Positions 1-4,468 of a stretch of DNA of 5,771 bases are shown here, one piece after another; the first letter of the stretch is position 1; every line of letters begins with the position of its first letter. This DNA comes from Flavobacteriales bacterium (lineage in GTDB: Bacteria > Bacteroidota > Bacteroidia > Flavobacteriales_E > Vicingaceae): assembly GCA_002402165.1 (NCBI GenBank), contig NVVI01000059.1, positions 1 through 5,771 on the forward strand, given 5' to 3'. A program made the position numbers and the translations under genes. Below the pieces are notes generated by a model. That model worked only from the letters and a program-made list of their open reading frames with translations, was not told the origin of the DNA and did no database searches.

Positions 1-21
1 TTTCTTATCATTGTGTTTTTT

Positions 22-71
22 GAAAGAATAATACTAATTGTTGAGTATCAATATTTTAGTATTGTTCTTTC
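22..71. repeat. Long imperfect inverted repeat (16-bp stem)
   Basis: The left arm at 22-37 (GAAAGAATAATACTAA) pairs with 56-71 (TTAGTATTGTTCTTTC) over 16 positions, with a single G-T wobble. The 18-base loop holds a second small stem, TTGA at 41-44 with TCAA at 48-51. The right arm runs into a T-rich tract, so this could be the terminator of a gene lying left of the window. It could also be a structured recombination or repeat site. The arms are seen directly; the role is inferred. Confidence 0.55.
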
Positions 72-142
72 TTTTCAACATTCGACTTTAAACAACTTCT
101 ATGTTAAATAGCCGCATCGGCAACGCATAATTGCTTTTCAAA

Positions 143-169
143 TTCTTTTGTGTAAAAATTACAAAAGAA
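143..169. repeat. Perfect 9-bp hairpin in non-coding DNA
   Basis: TTCTTTTGT at 143-151 is the exact complement of ACAAAAGAA at 161-169, with a nine-base loop. No gene ends nearby and there is no T-tract, so it is not a typical terminator. Around it, two similar stretches, CGGCAACGCAT near 118-128 and CGGCAATCGCAT near 196-207, look like diverged direct repeats. Function unknown. Confidence 0.4.
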
Positions 170-278
170 ATTCTCACGCACAATTTCCAACGCTCGGCAA
201 TCGCATCTTTAATTATTTATTCTTGCCATCGCTCAAAATTTTATTTGTGGTTGTTCACTTGTATTTAAAATGCTATTT

Positions 279-297
279 GCCTTAATAAGGCTTTTTT
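279..297 (+). terminator. Intrinsic terminator-like hairpin
   Basis: GCCTT at 279-283 pairs with AAGGC at 287-291 across a three-base loop, followed directly by six T residues at 292-297. This is the layout of a small rho-independent terminator reading rightwards. No plus-strand gene is visible upstream in the window, so the transcript it would stop starts further left or no longer exists. Confidence 0.45.
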
Positions 298-334
298 CGC
301 ATTTTTTCATACTGCGTTCTCTGACTTTGTTTTA

Positions 335-540
335 TTGTCCTTTTGCCTTGATGCAAAAGAACCAAAAAATCAAGAAAGAAATATGCTATCCGCCCGCTCT
401 GTACAAATGCTAAAACAATACTAAAGTAATTGTCCCGCCAAAAACGGGACAAAAGGACAAGCCCCTTTTGTTTGTTTTTACGCATTTATCCATTCACGCC
501 AAACGCTGGCTCGCATTTCTTTCAGGCTCGCGCACCTTTT
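335..540. repeat. Hairpin-rich interspersed repeat typical of Bacteroidota intergenic DNA
   Basis: Seen directly are nested inverted repeats. CTTTTGC at 340-346 pairs with GCAAAAG at 353-359, while CTTGAT at 347-352 pairs with ATCAAG at 369-374. The two stems share territory and cannot form together. A perfect 8-bp hairpin follows: TTGTCCCG at 430-437 with CGGGACAA at 445-452. Two short direct repeats containing GGCTCGC lie near 509-515 and 527-533. From memory, similar blocks of text recur between genes in many Flavobacteriia genomes and are often mis-called as short hypothetical proteins. That recollection cannot be verified here. No real coding region is seen on either strand. Confidence 0.5.
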
Positions 541-790
541 CCTTTTTCGTTTCTATTTAACATAATTCTAAAGTTTGACAATTCTATTGGTAAGTGCTTT
601 CTAATTGCTTTTGAGGTGAATTGTTGTGTTTTTATCACACACAAGTTGCAGCAAAGTTATGGGTGTTGGTTCGTGAAATTGCAAGGATAAATGAATTAAA
701 GCTATTTAGCCAACACACAGAGAGCTAACGCTCCGTAAACCGCTTTACTCCTTGCATTTACCTCACTCAAAACCATTGTAACAGCTTAAC
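541..790. other. Non-coding stretch with attC-like inverted repeats
   Basis: GTGTTGG at 663-669 is the exact complement of CCAACAC at 710-716, and a third related copy, GTGTTG, lies at 796-801. Between the last two are compact hairpins: GAGC/GCTC at 722-733 and GTAAA/TTTAC at 735-748. A GCTTAAC heptamer at 784-790 fits the RYYYAAC core of integron attC sites. Paired outer repeats enclosing imperfect inner stems recall attC sites of cassette arrays, but the partner core is not convincing and no integron integrase is present. The 541-660 part shows no structure or gene. Treat the attC reading as a hypothesis. Confidence 0.3.
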
Positions 791-813
791 TTGGCGTGTT
801 GCCAAGGTTTTTT
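790..813 (+). terminator. Intrinsic terminator, plus strand
   Basis: CTTGGC at 790-795 and GCCAAG at 801-806 form a perfect six-pair stem with a five-base loop, followed by a G and six T residues. This is a sound rho-independent terminator for rightward transcription, although no plus-strand gene is visible upstream. Its arms overlap the GTGTTG copy of the attC-like repeat, so the hairpin may instead belong to that element. Confidence 0.45.
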
Positions 814-1046
814 AATTATGTTATGTGTTCTTATTAATGTTTGTATTAATCCTATTAAAGGGTTCTATTGGTTGGGTCGTTATCGTATTCCAGATTGGTT
901 TTGGTTCGGTTATTACCGTAAGCCTGGTTTTAAGTTTTCTTATACTAACTACAAGGGGTTTTATACTTGGTATATTCAGTTCTTTTGGTTCGAGTTTGGT
1001 TGTTCTATGCTCTCTTTCTAAGGGAGTTTTTTTGTTCGAAACCTAG
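791..1046 (+). other. Two overlapping doubtful plus-strand open frames
   Basis: Two frames stay open through this G/T-rich stretch. The first (791-1021, 76 codons) encodes a peptide unusually rich in Trp, Tyr and Phe; its middle uses codons such as GGT, CGT, AAC and TAC that look more coding-like than chance. The second (825-1046, 73 codons) would be strongly hydrophobic, like two or three membrane segments, and ends inside the stop codon of the convergent minus-strand gene. At most one can be real. Neither has a ribosome binding site or a promoter box, and both start on or just after the terminator hairpin at 790-813. Skewed base composition alone can produce aromatic and hydrophobic peptides. 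Neither product is recognised. Confidence 0.15.
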
Positions 1047-1477
1047 ATTATATTTTCAGTTTGATGAATAAATAGATATTCATTCAATTTATCCATTCCT
1101 TTTTCAAACACTTTGATTTTCCAGCTAGAGAAATGACTGAGACGTTCTCCTTGTGTACTTTCAATAAAGATATAATCATCTGGCTTCGCCAGTTGATTGG
1201 ATGGTATTAGATATAAACGTTCTATATCACCCATTAATAAAACTAAAGCTACCCAAAGGTTATCTTTTGGCTCTCCTAAAGCAGACTTTAAGATGCTAAC
1301 ATTTTGTTCTTTTTCTACATTGATAGTTTGCAAATACAATTCGTGCGTATTTCCGTTATCCGTCTTGATAATAAAATCTATTCCCTCTCTCCCACTTTTA
1401 TTTCGGGTTACTTTAAAACCAGCATTGGTTAGTTCTTGATTTAGAAAATATTGGGCGGATTTGGTTTGACTAATCAT
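1043..1477 (-). CDS. Small protein with degenerate PD-(D/E)XK-like fold, partner of RhuM-Doc
   Basis: This 144-residue protein is not firmly recognised. Its layout resembles small PD-(D/E)XK-type nuclease domains. An N-terminal helix with a conserved-looking AGF (19-21) is followed by GID at 32-34, a turn, then a strand ELYLQT at 46-51. A later strand pair, WVALVLLMGDIERLYLIPS (75-93), is typical of that fold. In an active nuclease the second strand normally reads Q-V-K-T or E-x-K; here the position of the catalytic Lys appears to be Gln50, so it is probably not a nuclease. Its ATG directly follows the TAA of the RhuM-Doc gene with no spacer, which implies translational coupling. It could be the antitoxin or a structural partner of that toxin-like protein. 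No terminator is evident after it. The fold call is inference; the operon layout is seen directly. Confidence 0.75.
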   Translation of the reverse strand: MISQTKSAQYFLNQELTNAGFKVTRNKSGREGIDFIIKTDNGNTHELYLQTINVEKEQNVSILKSALGEPKDNLWVALVLLMGDIERLYLIPSNQLAKPDDYIFIESTQGERLSHFSSWKIKVFEKGMDKLNEYLFIHQTENII

Positions 1478-2458
1478 TTAGCTTAACATTAAGTTGACTA
1501 TCAATTTAATCATCACATCTTTTTCCTCTGTATTACTTTCTGCAATCATAATAGTTATTGCAACTAACGCATTATCAGCAATGATTTTACTACCATCAGC
1601 ATTATATAATTTTCTATTCTTATCCAAGAAAAACACAAATAACCCTGCTGCAATTCTTTTGTTTCCATCCGAAAAAGAATGATTCTTAACTACGAAATAA
1701 AGCAAATTTGCTGCTTTTTCTTCTGTGCTTGGATATAAATCAATCCCATCAAAAGTTTGGTATATAGTTTCTAGCGAACTTTTAAAAGAAGCATCTTTTT
1801 CGTTACCAAACAACGCTCCTCCATCGTGGCTATCTCTCCATAGTATTATTTGTTTAATAGCCTCATCGTAAGTCAGTTTATTTATATCCTCATCTACTTT
1901 TTTCTGTATAGAAAGCTTTTGGTGGTCGTACTGATCTAATAAGCTTAATGCGTGAGAATATTCTGTAATTACTTTAAGTAAACTCGTTGCTTCATCAGAA
2001 TTTAGCTGTTTTTGATTAACAACATTTTCAAGTAGTTTAATACTTTGTTGTAATTCTGAAAATTGTTGTTGAGCTTCCTTTAGTTTTCGCTCATTTAAAG
2101 CATATCCTTTAACCAAATATTCTTTTAATACGTTATTTGCCCATATTCGAAATTGCGTACCTCTTTTCGATTTCACACGATAACCAACAGAGATAATTAC
2201 GTCAAGATTGTAGAACTTTGTTTTATATTTCTTGCCGTCAGCGGCAGTAGTCAAGTATTCCTTGACAACTGAATTCTCATCAAGTTCTCCTTCTTTGAAA
2301 ACATTCCTGACATGCAAACTGATATTTTGTTTTGTTTTATCAAACAGATCTACCAGTTGTGCTTGATTAAGCCAAATGGTTTCATCCTGTAACTGAACAT
2401 CTATTTGAGTTTGCCCATCTTCTGCTTTGTAAATTATTATTTGGTCTTTATTTTCCAT
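1478..2458 (-). CDS. Virulence protein RhuM / Fic-Doc family fusion
   Basis: This 326-residue protein has two domains. Residues about 5-125 match the RhuM family, with IWLNQAQLVDLF at 28-39 (a likely DNA-binding helix-turn-helix) and the family signature SVGYRVKSKRGTQFRIWA at 90-107. A Gln/Glu/Leu-rich coiled coil fills about 121-149. Residues about 165-320 are a Fic/Doc domain with the active-site loop HSFSDGNKRIAA starting at His260. The GNKR form and the absence of the distal Arg of canonical Fic match Doc, which phosphorylates EF-Tu, better than AMP-transferring Fic enzymes; the actual reaction is inferred. The frame opens at 2521, but the Met at 2458 is chosen. RhuM proteins begin close to an IIIY-x-x-EDG stretch, and a promoter box sits just upstream. 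The gene abuts its downstream partner and follows a broken recombinase gene. RhuM genes are often carried in restriction-modification or mobile islands. Confidence 0.92.
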   Translation of the reverse strand: MENKDQIIIYKAEDGQTQIDVQLQDETIWLNQAQLVDLFDKTKQNISLHVRNVFKEGELDENSVVKEYLTTAADGKKYKTKFYNLDVIISVGYRVKSKRGTQFRIWANNVLKEYLVKGYALNERKLKEAQQQFSELQQSIKLLENVVNQKQLNSDEATSLLKVITEYSHALSLLDQYDHQKLSIQKKVDEDINKLTYDEAIKQIILWRDSHDGGALFGNEKDASFKSSLETIYQTFDGIDLYPSTEEKAANLLYFVVKNHSFSDGNKRIAAGLFVFFLDKNRKLYNADGSKIIADNALVAITIMIAESNTEEKDVMIKLIVNLMLS

Positions 2459-2475
2459 CTTTATTTTATTCTTCC

Positions 2476-2510
2476 CAAATTTAAACATTATCCTCATAAA
2501 TCTTATCCAA
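2476..2510 (-). promoter_or_regulatory. Promoter for the RhuM-Doc operon
   Basis: TAAATTTG, read on the minus strand from 2483 to 2476, is a perfect match to the Bacteroidota -7 element TAnnTTTG. A TTG lies at 2510-2508, with a 24-base spacer, slightly long for the -33 element. Transcription would start near 2469, about ten bases before the ATG at 2458. That excludes the upstream in-frame Met codons as starts. The box overlaps the stop codon of the recombinase relic, so the operon need not depend on recombinase transcription. Confidence 0.45.
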
Positions 2511-2678
2511 TGGATTAACACAAGATTTTAATTCTGTTTTAGCAGCTTTGATATAACGTGTTGTTGATAGAATACTTTTATGACCCAATATTTGTTGTAT
2601 TTTATAGAGGCTTTCGCCTTCTTCGGTTAACATTGTTGCAAACGAATGTCTAAAAGTATGCGGTGCACAAACAACCGT
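2481..2678 (-). pseudogene. Tyrosine recombinase (integrase), C-terminal remnant
   Basis: Sixty-five codons remain open before TAA at 2483-2481. The product carries the end of the catalytic domain of a tyrosine recombinase: box II HTFRH with His7 and Arg10, then LGHKS with His33, and the nucleophile Tyr42 in STTRYIKA. The N-terminal DNA-binding domain, the first catalytic Arg and the Lys are absent. A TGA lies directly upstream in frame and no start codon precedes the first motif, so this is a truncated copy that cannot recombine DNA alone. The tail (about 20 residues after the Tyr, with NPLDK) resembles XerD/integron-like recombinases of Bacteroidota more than phage integrases, a weak judgement. 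It probably served the mobile element that brought in the RhuM-Doc pair. Its 3' end overlaps the longest possible RhuM-Doc frame. Confidence 0.85.
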
Positions 2679-2738
2679 TCATAAGTCTGTTATAAATAAT
2701 ATTATGAGACGAGTATATTTTAAATATATTTGTAAATG

Positions 2739-2769
2739 AAAAAGGAGATGCTACTAACATCTCCTTTTT
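2739..2769. terminator. Strong bidirectional hairpin terminator
   Basis: AAAAAGGAGATG at 2739-2750 is the exact complement of CATCTCCTTTTT at 2758-2769, with loop CTACTAA. The A/T flanks make it work as an intrinsic terminator in both directions. No intact gene ends here on either strand, so it probably marks the end of a gene lost in the rearrangement that cut the recombinase. A perfect TAnnTTTG box (TATATTTG, 2725-2732) precedes it on the plus strand; this may be chance. Confidence 0.7.
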
Positions 2770-2870
2770 ATAAACTGAATGGTTTAACCAAATATTTCTT
2801 GCTTATGAGACAAGTTTTCTAAAGTACAGTAACTATTTCAACAAACCCCATCCAGATTTGTAAAATCTTT

Positions 2871-2895
2871 AAAGCCTCGTTAATTCGGGGCTTTT
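2871..2895. terminator. Second hairpin terminator
   Basis: AAAGCCTCG at 2871-2879 pairs with CGGGGCTTT at 2886-2894 (nine pairs with one G-T), loop TTAATT, followed by one more T. The T-tract is short on the plus strand and broken on the minus strand, so termination would be moderate. It also lacks an intact gene. On the minus strand it would end a short transcript starting from the TATCTTTG box at 2969-2962. Confidence 0.5.
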
Positions 2896-3194
2896 ACTGT
2901 TTTGTAAAGATAATAATGATTATAAGGGGTTTATCCCAATTCAATACTAAATTTATTCACACAAAGATATCCTTGATATATATGTGTGTTTTTAGACATT
3001 TAAAATATCTTATCAACAACACTTTCTTAATTTAGAAAACACAAAAAAGGAAATTGGTAAAAAAGTCAGTTATAATTAGTCACTATGCAAAATAGAATAC
3101 TAAAGCATAAATGATGAATTCTCCGATTAAAGCAATCATTCCAATAATTAAAAGAATGACATTTAAAAAATAAGAAACGTTAGGAGGTTTCTAA
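2896..3194. other. Gene-poor AT-rich spacer
   Basis: No recognisable gene lies between the second hairpin and the MOSC gene. The stretch holds a minus-strand TAnnTTTG box (TATCTTTG, 2969-2962) and a possible tiny membrane frame at 3083-3190. It also holds a 13-base near-repeat, AAGTCAGTTATAA at 3063-3075, matching 2683-2695 with one difference. An AGGAGG at 3183-3188 on the plus strand is not followed by a start codon. Confidence 0.5.
3083..3190 (-). other. Possible tiny membrane peptide or relic
   Basis: After a stop just downstream of the MOSC gene, the minus strand stays open for 35 codons to TAG at 3085-3083. The product would be a single very hydrophobic helix of about 25 residues (core VILLIIGMIALIGEFIIYAL) ending FYFA. 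The only ATG, at 3139, would leave just 18 residues and split the helix. There is no usual start further up and no ribosome binding site. It is either a decayed gene end or chance in AT-rich DNA. Confidence 0.2.
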
Positions 3195-3641
3195 TTAAGC
3201 TTTTTCACCCAAAGTAACTTGGTCATTTTCTGAAACAACACCTTCACTTAAAATTTTACACATTACCCCACCTCTCCAATTAGGTGTTAATGCTTTAGTT
3301 AAGCCAACTTTTTGTTCCTCCATTCTATTACAAGGTTTTAATTCTCCTGTAATTTCTAATTGGAATTTACCAATTTTCAATAAATTTCCTGTTGTATTTT
3401 CTAAGTCAACACCTTCAATTAAAATATTTGCTCTTCGGGTTGTCCAATGTAATTTACGATCTAACTCAGCACAAACAGCCTCCCAACTTTCAACAGTCAT
3501 AACGGTAACTTGTCTGTCACCTTTAATTAAACCACGAGAATCATCTCCTACCCCTTTATCAAAAGTTACTTTTGCCGAAGCATAAACTACCATTGGCGCT
3601 CTTTTCTCTATACGAGTTGCTATTCCTATTACTTTCCCCAT
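3195..3641 (-). CDS. MOSC domain-containing protein
   Basis: This 148-residue protein is a stand-alone MOSC domain (molybdenum cofactor sulfurase C-terminal domain), the usual length for single-domain members. Seen in order are an N-terminal strand VIGIATRIEKRAPM (4-17), a GDxRG-like loop at 32-37 (GDDSRG), RQVTVM at 43-48, and RRANILIEG at 69-77. The motif PCNRM at 103-107 carries the conserved Cys104, the likely sulfur- or cofactor-binding residue, and WRGGVMCKIL lies at 122-131. MOSC proteins bind Moco or related sulfur carriers; the substrate here is unknown. The start fits the family N-terminus. There is no operon partner. No Shine-Dalgarno sequence is present, and a promoter box ends five bases before the ATG. 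Confidence 0.93.
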   Translation of the reverse strand: MGKVIGIATRIEKRAPMVVYASAKVTFDKGVGDDSRGLIKGDRQVTVMTVESWEAVCAELDRKLHWTTRRANILIEGVDLENTTGNLLKIGKFQLEITGELKPCNRMEEQKVGLTKALTPNWRGGVMCKILSEGVVSENDQVTLGEKA

Positions 3642-3646
3642 AAATA

Positions 3647-3674
3647 CAAAGCTACTATTGTTTAATCGATTAAA
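3647..3674 (-). promoter_or_regulatory. MOSC promoter box with adjacent palindrome
   Basis: TAGCTTTG, read from 3654 to 3647 on the minus strand, matches TAnnTTTG exactly. Transcription would begin at or within a few bases of the ATG at 3641, so the mRNA may be leaderless. Immediately upstream, 3661-3674 is a perfect 14-base palindrome (TTTAATCGATTAAA), with a partial copy TCGATTGTTAA at 3679-3689. This spot would suit an operator for a dimeric regulator. No TTG sits at the -33 position. Confidence 0.4.
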
Positions 3675-3702
3675 TCACTCGATTGTTAATTATAAGGTCT
3701 AA

Positions 3703-3780
3703 CTAATTGATTTTATTGGGTTATCTCCTCCTCTATCCATTACCGAAGAAGAAATTAAAAAAGCTGGGAGAATTATTTAG
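3703..3780 (+). pseudogene. Relic resembling a class III aminotransferase C-terminus
   Basis: Twenty-five codons are open between TAA at 3700-3702 and TAG at 3778-3780. The reading contains LSPPLSITEEEIKKAGRII, which closely resembles the ending of fold-type I class III aminotransferases (acetylornithine/ornithine aminotransferase-like enzymes), where R-x-x-PPL-x-I-x-x-EEID is typical. The Arg expected two residues before SPP is replaced by Gly. No catalytic Lys or other domain is present, and nothing coding precedes it in this frame, so it cannot be functional. The call rests on a short motif. It could be chance, although the motif is distinctive. Confidence 0.4.
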
Positions 3781-3847
3781 ATACGCTTTAATGATTTGTC
3801 CTAAAGCTTGTATATATGCATGGTTAACGTCTTATCTTAAGAATATA

Positions 3848-4333
3848 TTATTTCCAGCTATTCCGTTTTTTTTCTAATTGTATTGCGTAGCCTAATATTA
3901 ATTTTCCAAATGCACCAGAAGTCATTTTACACTTATAAGTCTTGTCAAGTTTTCTATCTATGATATAAAACTTGCTGGTCATGTATTCACTTGTTGGACT
4001 TTGATAATGGTCTCTAAAAAATAGATATCTGTATTTATCTAAATCAGCATACTTTTCGGTTTTACTTTCTGCATCAGTAATGTAAACTATTTCACCAGTA
4101 TACTCTTTACCCATATTTTTTTGCAAATACTTGTTGTAAGATTTTGCATATCTTTTCTTCTCAGACAAAATGCAAATAAGCGTTGAGTTTTCCTTTCCAT
4201 ATTCTGGCGGTATAGCCCCTTTTTCTTCTGAAATATTTTTCATCATCATTTTACTTTGCCCATAGCAAGTATTGGAAACACATATACAAAGTATAAAACT
4301 AGTTACCAGTATGTATATAAAGTTAAAACGCAT
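3848..4333 (-). CDS. Exported protein of unknown function
   Basis: This 161-residue protein is not recognised. Residues 1-25 form a signal peptide: MRFNF, then a hydrophobic core to about residue 20, then a small-residue stretch ending CYG before QS. Cys18 and Cys23 lie in the signal, but no clean lipobox is visible. The mature part is Lys- and Tyr-rich and appears alpha/beta. Strands are near TLICILS (51-57), EIVYI (81-85), YRYLFF (101-106) and KFYIIDRKL (121-129). It ends with an amphipathic helix after MTSGAFGKLI (137-146). It lacks a T9SS sorting tail, so it is probably periplasmic or anchored. A promoter box lies 27 bases upstream, and a terminator separates it from the gene before it, so it is likely transcribed alone. 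Confidence 0.8.
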   Translation of the reverse strand: MRFNFIYILVTSFILCICVSNTCYGQSKMMMKNISEEKGAIPPEYGKENSTLICILSEKKRYAKSYNKYLQKNMGKEYTGEIVYITDAESKTEKYADLDKYRYLFFRDHYQSPTSEYMTSKFYIIDRKLDKTYKCKMTSGAFGKLILGYAIQLEKKRNSWK

Positions 4334-4359
4334 AAGTTTAGTTTTAAATTAATTTTAAA

Positions 4360-4367
4360 CAAATATA
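4360..4367 (-). promoter_or_regulatory. Bacteroidota -7 box of the 161-residue exported protein
   Basis: TATATTTG, read from 4367 to 4360, is an exact TAnnTTTG match. It gives a 5' leader of about 20 bases before the ATG at 4333. A TTG lies 12 bases further upstream, too close for a standard -33 element. The leader is AT-only rich with no Shine-Dalgarno sequence, as is normal in this phylum. Confidence 0.45.
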
Positions 4368-4420
4368 AAGAGAAAAAAACAATCGTTAAGTTAATGTCAT
4401 CATAACTTATTATGTATAAA

Positions 4421-4446
4421 AAAAGCGAGACAGTTGCCTCGCTTTT
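4421..4446 (-). terminator. Intrinsic terminator after the T9SS-protein gene
   Basis: AAAAGCGAG at 4421-4429 is the exact complement of CTCGCTTTT at 4438-4446, with an eight-base loop. Read on the minus strand, the stem ends in a run of seven T residues (4424-4418). It lies 22 bases after the stop codon of the 316-residue gene and separates it from the next minus-strand gene. Confidence 0.8.
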
Positions 4447-4468
4447 CAATCTTTTTAAAAAGATATTT

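Noticed and set aside
282..485. Minus-strand 67-codon open frame
   Set aside because: It runs through the hairpin repeats and a terminator-like stem, has a basic low-information product, and no promoter or ribosome binding site.
430..690. Plus-strand 86-codon open frame
   Set aside because: It starts on a perfect hairpin, has no recognisable domain, and its composition follows the T-rich repeat DNA.
1197..1682. Plus-strand open frames antisense to the RhuM-Doc operon
   Set aside because: They are mirror images of well-supported minus-strand genes, with no motifs of their own.
2459..2521. Extension of the RhuM-Doc protein to an in-frame Met at 2521
   Set aside because: The extra 21 residues have no family match, overlap the recombinase tail, and lie upstream of the likely transcription start near 2469.
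3110..3172. Plus-strand short peptide starting ATGATG near 3112
   Set aside because: Only about 20 codons, antisense to the hydrophobic frame, with no ribosome binding site or similarity.
3183..3188. Perfect AGGAGG on the plus strand
   Set aside because: No start codon follows at a useful distance, and the DNA downstream is antisense to the MOSC gene.
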